NCBI RefSeq assembly: GCF_029813835.1
Contig: NZ_JARVKV010000021.1
Location: 1 to 64,000, forward strand
DNA length: 64,000 bases
From: Streptomyces sp. DH37
Lineage (GTDB): Bacteria; Actinomycetota; Actinomycetes; Streptomycetales; Streptomycetaceae
Direction of reading: 5' to 3'
This document shows, piece by piece, positions 32,813 through 41,011 of this stretch (position 1 is its first letter; the number at the start of each line of letters is the position of its first letter). Below the pieces are notes generated by a model. The model ran no database searches and was not told where the DNA came from. It saw only the letters and a program-made list of their open reading frames with translations. Position numbers and translations under genes: made by a program.

Positions 32813-33952
32813 TCAGGACAGCCGCAGCGGTTTTCCCTCGAAGTACTCGGTCAGTTCGGTGGCGAGGCTGGCCCGCGACGGCGGGTGGAAGGCCAGCGCC
32901 CGCACCGCCGAGGCCATGTAGGCCACGTCGGGCGAGCCGACGAAGGCCATGCCGCCCAGCAGTTCGGTCGCGGCGTCCACCGCGGCGGCGAGCAGGTCCT
33001 GCGTGGCGTAACGGGCCACCAGGACCGCCGCGACGGCCTCGTCGCCGTCCATGCCGTCGGCGACGGCGCGCGCCGCCCCCTCCTGAAGGTCCACCGCCGC
33101 CTGCAGGAGCACGCCCAGCTCCGCCCGGGCGTGCTCGTTGCCGCGGCCGGCGGCGAACACCTGGGAGACGAGCGTGGCCGCGGCGCCGGTGTACGCGGAG
33201 GTGACCAGCAGCTCGAACCAGGTGAAGCCGGCCGTCTGCAGGTCGTCGAGGCGCTTCTGGTCCTCCGGGGTGCTGCTGATGACCAGCTCCTCGGGCACCC
33301 TCACGTTCTCCAGCCGCACCAGGTCGCTCTGCGCCGCCGCGAGGACGGGCGTCGACCAGAACGGCTCGACGCTGATGCCGGGGGAGTCCGCCGGGATCAG
33401 CAGCAGGGCCAGGCTCGGCCGTCCCTGCTCGTCGCCGACCGTGACGCTGGCGGTCAGCAGGTCCATGGAACGCGACAGGCTGCAGGGCTTCTTCTCGCCG
33501 TTGACCACGTAGCCGTCCGCGGTCCGCTCGGCGACCACCGCGGGCAGCAGGATGTTCTGGTCGGTGCGCCCCTCGGCCCACGCGGACGACAGCAGGAGCC
33601 CGTCCGCGGCGACCGTGGACAGCAGCTTCATCTGGGCTTCCGTGAGCCGGTCGGCGTTCTGCGCCAGGCTGAACAGCATGGCGACGGTGAAGTGGTGCAT
33701 CACCGTCGCCACGCCCAGCGAGGGCGACAGCGAACCCAGGGCGCGCTGCACGCGCACGGCGTCGAGGGGGCCGGCGGCCAGGCCGCCGAACTCCGTGGGC
33801 ACCAGCAGCCCGGCGCCCGCGTGGGAGCGGAAGACCTCGATGACACGGCTGTCCGCGGCTTCGCGCTCCGCCAGTGGAACGCGTTCGAGGGCGCCCAGCA
33901 GGCCCGGGTGGAACTTCTCGCACGCATCGCGTGCGGTGCTGAGGAAACGCAT
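32813..33952 (-). CDS. Acyl-CoA-dehydrogenase-like amine N-hydroxylase
   Basis: The 379-residue protein has the acyl-CoA dehydrogenase fold: an N-terminal helical domain, a beta domain (SSAWAEGRTDQNILLPAVV, YVVNGEKKPCSLS) and a C-terminal four-helix domain. The catalytic Glu of true dehydrogenases is not evident. Flavin-dependent two-component monooxygenases of this fold include the isobutylamine N-hydroxylase VlmH of valanimycin. The adjacent flavin reductase would provide reduced flavin. It is the first gene of the azoxy-core operon, with an AGGGAG box before ATG 33952 and a SARP-type promoter upstream. The amine substrate is probably made by the divergent decarboxylase. Confidence 0.83.
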   Translation of the reverse strand: MRFLSTARDACEKFHPGLLGALERVPLAEREAADSRVIEVFRSHAGAGLLVPTEFGGLAAGPLDAVRVQRALGSLSPSLGVATVMHHFTVAMLFSLAQNADRLTEAQMKLLSTVAADGLLLSSAWAEGRTDQNILLPAVVAERTADGYVVNGEKKPCSLSRSMDLLTASVTVGDEQGRPSLALLLIPADSPGISVEPFWSTPVLAAAQSDLVRLENVRVPEELVISSTPEDQKRLDDLQTAGFTWFELLVTSAYTGAAATLVSQVFAAGRGNEHARAELGVLLQAAVDLQEGAARAVADGMDGDEAVAAVLVARYATQDLLAAAVDAATELLGGMAFVGSPDVAYMASAVRALAFHPPSRASLATELTEYFEGKPLRLS

Positions 33953-34099
33953 GTCGGACTCTCCCTGAAGGATGGGGGCTGAGCTGACGTGTGCGAGAGA
34001 ACCGCCTGCCTCGGGCACGGCCGAAATCCGTCGGCGGCATCCGACGCGCGGGGAGGGAGGGGGGAGACGTCGTCGGTAACCGGCCACCGACGAGAAGCG

Positions 34100-34164
34100 A
34101 GTATGGCAGCAGTCGACTGATGTCGGACTGACACTCAACTGATTCTCGATTCGGTCCACATAGT
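34100..34164. promoter_or_regulatory. Divergent promoter with triple SARP heptamers
   Basis: Reading leftward, AATCAGT (34144-34138), TGTCAGT (34133-34127) and CATCAGT (34122-34116) have an 11-base pitch. Exactly 10 bases later is a -10 box CATACT (34105-34100) for the N-hydroxylase operon. Reading rightward, CATAGT at 34159-34164 is a likely -10 for the decarboxylase gene. The two promoters share the activator site. Confidence 0.8.
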
Positions 34165-34192
34165 GGTTCCAGCGGTCAGCGAGCGGTCAGCA

Positions 34193-35635
34193 ATGTGCAA
34201 TATCTTCGGGAAAATGATCCCCGATGAAACGGAACTCCTGACGTACGCGGCCGGTCAGGCCATGGACTACCTGGCGGGACTGCCGACGCGCCGTGTCGGC
34301 GCCACCGCCGGAGCCGAGGAGCTCACGAAGTTGTTGGGCGGTCCGCTGCCGGAGGCGCCCACCGCACCCGCCGAGACCGTCGATCTGCTGACCCGCGCCG
34401 CCAACGAGGGCGGTGTGGTGGCCAGTTCGGGACCGCGCTATTTCGGCTACGTCGTCGGCGGCACCCTGCCCGTGGCGCTCGCGGCGGACTGGATCGCCGG
34501 CGCCTGGGACCAGAACAGCGGCGTGTTCGACCTCGGACCCGCCGTGGCGACGGCCGAGCACATCGCCGCCGGCTGGCTCCTCGACCTGCTGGGCCTGCCC
34601 GCCGGGACGTCCGTGGGATTCCCCACCGGCTGCGCCATGGCGCACGTGACCGCCCTCGCGGCCGCACGCCACCAGGTCCTCACCGGCGTCGGCTGGGACG
34701 TCGAGCGCCGCGGCCTGCGGGAGGCGCCGCGGGTCGACGTGGTCGTCGGCGAGCAGCGCCACCTCACGGTCGACCTGGCCCTGCGCCACCTGGGATTCGG
34801 CACCGACCAGCTGCGCGTGGTGCCCGCCGACGACGAGGGCCGGATGCGGCTGGACGAGCTGGAGTCGGTCCTCGCCGACTGCGACGGCCCCACGATCGTG
34901 TGCGCGCAGGTCGGAGACGTGAACACCGGGGCGATCGACCCCGTCGGCGAGATCTGCGACCTCTCCCACCGCCACGGCGCCTGGGTCCACGTGGACGGCG
35001 CGTTCGGCATGTGGGCCGCGGCGAGCCCCGCGCTGCGCCACCTGGTCGCCGGGATCGAGCGGGCCGACTCGTGGGCGACCGACGCCCACAAGTGGCTCAA
35101 CGTGCCCTACGACTGCGGGCTGGTGTTCGTGGCCCACCCCCACGCGCACCGCACCGCGATGCTCCACGCCCGCACCGACTACCTGCCGCCGGGCACCCCG
35201 GCCGAGCGCGATCCCATCGAGTGGGTCGCCGACTTCTCCCGCCGGGCGCGCAGCCTGCCGGTGTGGGCGGCCCTGCGCTCGCTCGGCCGCTCCGGAGTGG
35301 CCGACCTGATCGACCGGTGCTGCGCCAACGCCCGCCGCTTCGCGGAACTGCTCGACGCGCTGCCCGGGGCCGAGGTGCTCAACGAGGTCACCCTCAACCA
35401 GGTGCTGGTGCGCTTCGGCGACGACGACGGGGTCACCCAGGACGTGATCGCCCGCCTCCAGGCCGGCGGGGTCTGCTGGTTCGGCGGGACCAGATGGGGC
35501 GGGCGTGCCGCCATGCGCGTCTCGGTCACCTCCTGGCGCACCACGGCCGCGGACGTGGACCGGACCGTCGAGGAGATCCGCAACGCCGTCGCCGCGGCGA
35601 CGGCGACGGCAAGTCCCGATCCACGCACCGCGTAA
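34193..35635 (+). CDS. PLP-dependent (group II) amino-acid decarboxylase
   Basis: The 480-residue protein has the aromatic-amino-acid/glutamate decarboxylase fold. The cofactor lysine is Lys300 in WATDAHKWLN, the Asp that binds the pyridine nitrogen is in WVHVDGA (Asp268), and the stacking His is His190 in GEQRH. It converts an amino acid into the primary amine and CO2. In valanimycin VlmD makes isobutylamine from valine; here an amine for N-hydroxylation is the natural inference, with substrate unknown. I chose ATG 34193: an in-frame GTG at 34163 falls on the predicted -10 box. It is transcribed divergently from the N-hydroxylase operon. Confidence 0.87.
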   Translation: MCNIFGKMIPDETELLTYAAGQAMDYLAGLPTRRVGATAGAEELTKLLGGPLPEAPTAPAETVDLLTRAANEGGVVASSGPRYFGYVVGGTLPVALAADWIAGAWDQNSGVFDLGPAVATAEHIAAGWLLDLLGLPAGTSVGFPTGCAMAHVTALAAARHQVLTGVGWDVERRGLREAPRVDVVVGEQRHLTVDLALRHLGFGTDQLRVVPADDEGRMRLDELESVLADCDGPTIVCAQVGDVNTGAIDPVGEICDLSHRHGAWVHVDGAFGMWAAASPALRHLVAGIERADSWATDAHKWLNVPYDCGLVFVAHPHAHRTAMLHARTDYLPPGTPAERDPIEWVADFSRRARSLPVWAALRSLGRSGVADLIDRCCANARRFAELLDALPGAEVLNEVTLNQVLVRFGDDDGVTQDVIARLQAGGVCWFGGTRWGGRAAMRVSVTSWRTTAADVDRTVEEIRNAVAAATATASPDPRTA

Positions 35636-37796
35636 GCGTAAGGAAGCACGTCATGAACGAAAGTGATCCGTGTACGGAGCCCGACACCGGACAGGCGACC
35701 CACTCCGGGCCGCCGCCGCTCGCCGGGGCGCGGTTCGCCGCCGCGCCACCGGCGTCCCTCCTCCTCTCCCAGTCCCTCCCGCCGCTCAGCCCCTCCCAGG
35801 ACGAGGCGGCCGGACGGCACGGGGCCGCCTTCGGCCGGGCCGGCCGAGTGGGCGCCTCCCCCTTGTCCGTCCCGAGCGGCTCCGTCCCGGCGGGGGCGAT
35901 GCGTCCGGACGACATGCCCCGCCCCCGCCGGCGACGCGGTGCCGCCGGGCTCCGCTCCGGCCGTGCCGTGCCGTTCGCGGTGACGGTCCTCCTCGCCGGC
36001 GCCACGGCCACCCGGCGGCAGCGGCGCCCCGGCTCCCCGCCGGCCCGGGTCCGGACCCCGGAGTCCGGCGCCCCCCTCGGCACCGGCCGGCCGGACCGGC
36101 CGCTGCCCCGCGGGACCCTCTCCCGCCCGTACCTCCCGCTGCGGCGCCGCCTGGCCGGGAGGGCCGGGCCCGCCTCCGCCCTCCCGCCGGCGCGCATGCC
36201 GGAGTTCGTCCCCGGCACGCCGATGGCGCGCACCGTGCCGGGCGGCCGACGGATCGGCCTGCCGCCGGCTCCGGTGACCCCCGCGGCCGCGGGGGCCGAC
36301 GCGCGAGGGCGTGCGCCGCTGTCGCGGAACCGGGCCGTGACCGGGCCTGCCGGGCCTGCCGGGTCGGGCGGGAGCCCCCTCGCCCGGTGTCCGGTGCGCG
36401 GGCCGGTCGTGGTCCATGGGTGGGTGAGCCCGGCCTCGACGCCTTTCCCGGCCCCCGGGCGGCGACCGGCGCGGCGGAGACCCGGCTCCTCCGCACGCCG
36501 GCCGGGGGGCCGTTGATGCGGCGCCGGAGCGGGTCCGGCGGCGCTGCGGGGAAGCGGGGGCTTCTCCTTCCGGACCCGGGCTCCGGCGCCCCCCTCGGCA
36601 CCGGCCTCCCGGCGCCCGCCGGCCCGCCCGGAGCGCCACGGCCCACCGGACCCGGCTCCCCGCCGGCCAGGGAGGCCGGCTGAGCCGCGCGCCGGCCACA
36701 CCGGAACACCCCTCCCGGTGTGGCCGGACAGCGCGGCCGAGCAGGACCAACTGGGAATGACGGCAGCTGGAGGAGGCTTCCCTTGCCCAGGATCTTCGGC
36801 TCGTTCGCGGTCGGGCCGGCCGGTTCGGAACCGGCGGCGGCCGGCCGCCGGTACGGAGGACTGCCCGCCCACCGACCCTCACAGCCGCGGTGTCCGGCGC
36901 GAAGCGCCCCGGACACTGCGGACCGCGCCGCCGGACGCGCACCCGGAGCCGCGCCGCCGGCCGCCGCGGGGGCGCCCCGCCGCCCGTACTCCGCACCGGG
37001 GACGGGACGGCGTCCGCCCGGCAGCCGGCGGAGACGTCCGCCGCCCCGTCCGCGGGGGACCGGGGACGGAGGCCCGTCGCCGCGCCCGCCCCGGGGGAGT
37101 CCGCCCCGGAGGAGGGGGTGCGCCCGGCCTCCCGGGCCGTCCGGACCGCCGTCCTCCCTCCGCGCCCGGTGAGGCCGCGGGCGGACACCACGGGCGGGGC
37201 CCGCCGATCGGGGCGCGCCCGGGCGTCCGGGCGCCTCCACCGTTCGCGGGTCACCGGTCCCCGGCGCTCCCGTGCCGGGGCTCGCGCGGCGTCCCGGTCC
37301 CGGCGCGCGACGAGCGCGCGGAGCCGTACGCCGTCGGGGCCCGGTCCACGGGCCCGGCCCGGACGCGCTCCGCGGCCCGCCAGGCGCGAGCCGCGGAAGG
37401 GCGGGCCCCGTGCCCGCGCGCCTCCGCGCTTCCCTGCGCTTCTCCGCGCGCCCCTGTCCGCGCCCGCCGCCCGGGCCCGGCACGCCCGGTGGCGCGCGCA
37501 CGGGCTCGGAACCGTTCCCGATCGGGAAGAGAACCGCGCCCGGATGTGCCGAGGGACATGCCAGTGGCATGGGGACCGCCCGTTCGTCCCTCTCCGGTTG
37601 CCCCGGCGGCCGGGACGGAAGGGCAGATCCGCCGCCTTTACCTGCTCCGGCGGGTACTGACGGTCAACTCCTGGTCAAGGCACTAGCAGCATTCCAGCGT
37701 GTCAGCACAGGCTGTGACTGGTCATTACGGCAGCACATGCCGTGCTCAAGTCGACAGGCACGACTCCGACCTCTGCCACCCTACGGGGGAACACAC
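35636..37796. other. 2.1-kb segment without a supported gene
   Basis: An ATG at 35653 behind AAGGAAG opens a long frame, but its product is proline- and arginine-rich low complexity with no domain, and no other frame is better. A 24-base direct repeat (TCCGGCGCCCCCCTCGGC and following bases) occurs near 36065 and 36585. The last 140 bases hold the SARP gene's promoter. The rest may be a decayed gene or an untranslated region. Confidence 0.45.
37662..37695 (+). promoter_or_regulatory. SARP-type heptamer pair before the SARP gene
   Basis: GGTCAAC (37662-37668) and GGTCAAG (37673-37679) are spaced by 11 bases, followed after 10 bases by CATTCC (37690-37695) as a weak -10. The layout matches the other cluster promoters but has only two clear heptamers, consistent with weak autoregulation. 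A transcript would start near 37700, about 95 bases before the SARP start codon. Confidence 0.55.
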
Positions 37797-38594
37797 ATGC
37801 GTTTCCTGATACTCGGCCCCATGGAGATCCGCGCTCACGACCACGTCACCCGTCCCAAGGGAGCCATGCAGCAGTTGCTGTTCGCGACGTTCATGGCCAG
37901 CGCGAACAAACTGGTCACCGTCGACAGCCTCACCGAGGAGCTGTGGGGCACCACACCGCCCCAGAAGACACACAACGCCCTGCAGGCGCAGATCAGCAGG
38001 CTCCGCCGCAGCCTGGTGCGGGTCGAGCCGGACCCCGCGGCCCTGCGGATCACCACCGCCGTCTCCGGTTACCAGCTCAACGTCCAGCCGGGCGAGCTCG
38101 ACGCCCAGGTCTTCGTCGACACCGTCGAGGAGATCCGGGTGAACGCCTGGGCGGATCCGCACCGCGACATCGCCGACCTGCGGCGCGCCCTCGCGCTGTG
38201 GCGTGGGCCGGTCTTCGGCGGCATAGCCAGCGGGCCCCTCTGTCGCACCGCGGCGTCGAAGTACGAGGAGGCCCGCACGGCCGCGCTCGAGCTGCTCTAC
38301 AAGACCGAGCTGAGGGCCGGCGGCCACGCCCGGATCGTTCCCGAGCTGACGGAGATGGTGGCCCAGAACCCGCTCCACGAGCAGTTCCACAGGCTGCTGA
38401 TGGTGGCCCTCTACCGTTCGGGGCGCCAGATCGACGCGCTCAACACCTACCGGCAGTTCCAGCGGCGCCTGGACGACGACCTCGGCATCGAGCCCTCGCC
38501 GATGCTGCGGTGGTACGAGAGGGCCATCCTCGAACACGACCCGGCGCTGATGGACGACACCCACCTCAGCGGGGTCCTCGTCGCCCGCACCTGA
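37797..38594 (+). CDS. SARP-family transcriptional activator
   Basis: The 265-residue protein is a minimal Streptomyces antibiotic regulatory protein. An OmpR-type winged-helix domain occupies residues 1-95 (MRFLILGPMEI, then KTHNALQAQISRLRR as recognition helix region), and a bacterial transcriptional activation domain occupies about 100-250 (VFVDTVEEIR, ALALWRGPVFGG, NPLHEQFHRLLMVALYRSGRQIDAL). SARPs bind direct heptamer repeats at 11-base pitch overlapping the -35 region. Five such sites lie in this window, so it is probably their activator. ATG 37797 follows GGGGGA. There is no ATPase or TPR extension. Confidence 0.92.
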   Translation: MRFLILGPMEIRAHDHVTRPKGAMQQLLFATFMASANKLVTVDSLTEELWGTTPPQKTHNALQAQISRLRRSLVRVEPDPAALRITTAVSGYQLNVQPGELDAQVFVDTVEEIRVNAWADPHRDIADLRRALALWRGPVFGGIASGPLCRTAASKYEEARTAALELLYKTELRAGGHARIVPELTEMVAQNPLHEQFHRLLMVALYRSGRQIDALNTYRQFQRRLDDDLGIEPSPMLRWYERAILEHDPALMDDTHLSGVLVART

Positions 38595-38620
38595 CCTCCG
38601 GACGTGCCCGGAGACGGGGA

Positions 38621-38655
38621 GGCCGGCGGCACGTGCTCTCCGCGCGCCGCCGGCC
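38621..38655. terminator. 10-bp hairpin between convergent genes
   Basis: GGCCGGCGGC and its exact complement flank a 15-base loop between the rightward SARP gene and the leftward beta-propeller gene. It can act on both transcripts. Confidence 0.6.
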
Positions 38656-38676
38656 GTCACGGGCCCGAACCGCGTC

Positions 38677-39660
38677 TCACACGCGCCGGATCGTGAAGGG
38701 CGGCGCCGGGGGCTCGCCCCGCAGCAGGCTCATCACCTGCCCCTCGGCCACCCATGTGCCCCGCGCCGTGGTGACGGCGACGGAGGTGGGGTCGTTCAGC
38801 CCCTCGGCGACGACGGTGGTCGTCCGCTCGGCGACGTCCACGAGCAGCAGGCTGGAGGTGCCCAGCTCGGTCACGAGCAGCCGGGTGGGGCCGACCATGC
38901 GGATCCCGTCGGGCGCCACGAGGCGGCGGCCCGGGACGATCTCCACGGGGGTGCGCGCGGAGCCGTCCGCGGCGATGTCCACGCGCAGCAGCTGGCCGGT
39001 GTCGTTGTTGGTGGTGTAGATCGACGAGCGCCCGTCGAAGGCGATCCCGTCGATCTGCAGCGCCGCGTTGGGCCCGGTGAGCGCCGGGTCCGCGGACCAC
39101 GGCGAGAGGGTGCCCCGGGTCGGCCGCAGCGGGTTGGGCGTGCTCAGCCGCAGCAGCCTGGCGGGCCGGTACGGGATGAGGGTGGGGTTCGAGGCGTCCG
39201 CCACGTAGACGTCGCCCCGGGCCAGGGTGATGTCGGCGCAGATCCCCTGGTCCGGGATCGTGTAGCTGGCCAGCAGGTCCCCGTCGCGCAGGTCGAAGGC
39301 CCGCAGCATGAAGGGCGTGCTGTAGGTCAGATCGACCGCGCAGGCCCACAGCACGCCCCGCGCGCCGTCGACCAGGACGCCGCCGGTGCCGACGTTCACG
39401 TCGGCCGGCACGAAGGTCTCCGCCGTCCTCGATCCGGGGCGGAACCTGACGATCTCGCCGGTGACGAGGCTGGAGACGTAGAGCGTGCCGTCGGGGCCCG
39501 CGATGATGCTCTCCGGATAGAAGTCGTCGCCCGGCAGGACCAGGGTGTCGCCCGTACCGCCGTCCGGGCCGTCCTGTCCGGCCGGCGCCGCCACCGCCGC
39601 CGAGCCCGACAGGGCGGTCAGGCAGACGGCGGCCAGCAGTGTTCTGATGAGTCTGTTCAT
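38677..39660 (-). CDS. Secreted SMP-30-like beta-propeller protein
   Basis: The 327-residue protein starts with a Sec signal peptide (MNRLIRTLLAAVCLTALSGS, cleavage after about residue 25 at VAA). Six or so beta-propeller blades follow, such as SIIAGPDGTLYVSSLVTGEIVRF, YTTNNDTGQLLRV and VAPDGIRMVGPTRLLV, as in SMP-30/gluconolactonase and strictosidine-synthase-like proteins. Such enzymes are lactonases, hydrolases or condensing enzymes. Outside the cell it could mature or detoxify the product. A GGGAG box precedes ATG 39660. A strong hairpin separates it from the gene upstream, so it may be expressed at a lower level than the PKS operon. Confidence 0.8.
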   Translation of the reverse strand: MNRLIRTLLAAVCLTALSGSAAVAAPAGQDGPDGGTGDTLVLPGDDFYPESIIAGPDGTLYVSSLVTGEIVRFRPGSRTAETFVPADVNVGTGGVLVDGARGVLWACAVDLTYSTPFMLRAFDLRDGDLLASYTIPDQGICADITLARGDVYVADASNPTLIPYRPARLLRLSTPNPLRPTRGTLSPWSADPALTGPNAALQIDGIAFDGRSSIYTTNNDTGQLLRVDIAADGSARTPVEIVPGRRLVAPDGIRMVGPTRLLVTELGTSSLLLVDVAERTTTVVAEGLNDPTSVAVTTARGTWVAEGQVMSLLRGEPPAPPFTIRRV

Positions 39661-39689
39661 CCGTGTCTCCCGGTGGGGAAGAGGGCCTG

Positions 39690-39740
39690 GAGACGGCGAC
39701 CGGTGGCCACGTGCGCGCACGTGGCCACCGGAGCCGTCTC
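39690..39740. terminator. Very strong 16-bp palindromic hairpin
   Basis: A 32-base perfect palindrome (39700-39731) is flanked by eight more complementary bases (39690-39697 with 39733-39740). It directly follows the stop codon of the SnoaL-like gene and should end or attenuate the leftward PKS operon before the beta-propeller gene. Confidence 0.8.
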
Positions 39741-40193
39741 TCAGTTCTGGACCAGGGTGGGCTGCGCGGGACGCGTCACCCGCCCGGTCTCCTCGTAGCC
39801 GTCGTTGTAGACGAACGCGGTCGGGATCTTCTCGTGGAACTGGTAGTCGGCCTGGATGCGGCCGTCCTCGGCCAGGACGACGGTGTTCTGTCCGGCCATC
39901 TCCACCTCGCTGGTCTCGTCGGAGACCATGACCCAGTTGAACCGCACCAGGTTGTGGTGGCCCACGGCGTTGTAGCACGACTTGAAGTGGTAGCCCAGCG
40001 GGAAGTAGATGTTGTACGTGTAGGTGATCTGCTCGGCGATCACCTCGTGGCCGTGGAACGGGTCGCGCCGGTACATGATGTACGTGGCGTCCGGGGTGTA
40101 GAGCTTCTCGACGCCCGCGCGCCTGAGCTTCTCGTCCGGCTCGTTCCACAGCTTGACGTAGTTCTCCGCCAGCTTGTTCGGGGTGGGCAACAT
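39741..40193 (-). CDS. SnoaL/NTF2-like fold protein
   Basis: The 150-residue protein has the cone-shaped NTF2-like fold: NYVKLWNEPDEKLRRAGVEKLYTPDATYI, GHEVIAEQITYTYN and VRFNWVMVSDETSEVEMAGQNTVVLAEDGRIQADYQF. Members include polyketide cyclases, isomerases and binding proteins. The ATG at 40193 follows an excellent AGGAGG box. It is the last gene of the ACP-PKS-ligase-thioesterase operon. Its role may be in cyclising or isomerising the PKS product, inferred from context. Confidence 0.82.
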   Translation of the reverse strand: MLPTPNKLAENYVKLWNEPDEKLRRAGVEKLYTPDATYIMYRRDPFHGHEVIAEQITYTYNIYFPLGYHFKSCYNAVGHHNLVRFNWVMVSDETSEVEMAGQNTVVLAEDGRIQADYQFHEKIPTAFVYNDGYEETGRVTRPAQPTLVQN

Positions 40194-40234
40194 CGGTGTC
40201 CTCCTGGTGGGTTCGGCTGTTTTCCGAAGGGCGG

Positions 40235-41011
40235 TCACGGCGACCGGTGCCGGTGCAGCAGCTGCACCAGGTCCATCGCCATGCCGGGCCCCTGGTCATG
40301 GATGAAGAAGTGGCCTCCGGGGAACTCCCGGACGCCGAGGAAGGCCGGGGCGCGGGCCTCCCAGCACCGCATCGCGCCGGGCGCGAGGTACGGGTCGTCG
40401 CGGCCGCCGTAGGCCACCAGCGGGGAGGAGACCTCGGCGCGGTCGTCCTCGTAGCTGGCGCACACCGACAGGTCGGCCCGCATGGCGGGCACCACCATCG
40501 AGGACAGCTCGGGCAGGCCCAGGGCGTCCTCCGGCACCGTGCCCAGCTCGCGCAGCAGGTCGACGATCACCTGGTCGGGACCCTCGACCAGGTCCCGGGT
40601 GGGCATCGAGAACCCCTCCGGCGCCCAGCCCGACACACCGAGCACGGCGGGCAGCGGCGCCCGGGCCCGCTCCAGGGCGACGGCCGTGCGGTAGGCGAGG
40701 AGCGCGCCCATGGAGTGGCCGAAGAGGGCGTACGGCCGGCCGTCGAGCTCGGTCTCCACAACGGCGCACAGCGCGTCCACCAGCGGGCCGATCTCGGTGA
40801 ACGGCTCCTCCCGGTGCCGCTCCTGCCGTCCCGGCAGCTGGATCCGCCGGCACGCCACGCTCGGCGGCACCAGGGCGGGCCAGCGGCCGTACACCGAGAC
40901 GCCGCCACCGCTGTAGGGCAGCAGGTACAGCAGCGCCTCGGCGCCGGGGTCGGGCTCGGCCGGGTGCAGCCACCTCGCCGGGTCCGGCCCCGCGCTCCGT
41001 CCCCCGCTCAC
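40235..41011 (-). CDS. Type II thioesterase
   Basis: The 258-residue alpha/beta hydrolase is of the editing thioesterase (GrsT/TEII) family. It has YLLPYSGGGVSVYGRW, RIQLPGRQERHREEPF, the nucleophile serine in FGHSMGALLAY, Asp in GGRDDPY and the catalytic His in GGHFFIHD. It removes stalled or wrong acyl groups from carrier proteins, or may release the product since the PKS has no thioesterase domain. The GTG start overlaps the ligase stop codon (GTGA), so translation is coupled. Confidence 0.9.
   Translation of the reverse strand: MSGGRSAGPDPARWLHPAEPDPGAEALLYLLPYSGGGVSVYGRWPALVPPSVACRRIQLPGRQERHREEPFTEIGPLVDALCAVVETELDGRPYALFGHSMGALLAYRTAVALERARAPLPAVLGVSGWAPEGFSMPTRDLVEGPDQVIVDLLRELGTVPEDALGLPELSSMVVPAMRADLSVCASYEDDRAEVSSPLVAYGGRDDPYLAPGAMRCWEARAPAFLGVREFPGGHFFIHDQGPGMAMDLVQLLHRHRSP

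Noticed and set aside
35653..36516. Protein gene downstream of the decarboxylase
   Set aside because: The start signal is fair, but the product is low complexity with no domain and no sustained protein-like composition.
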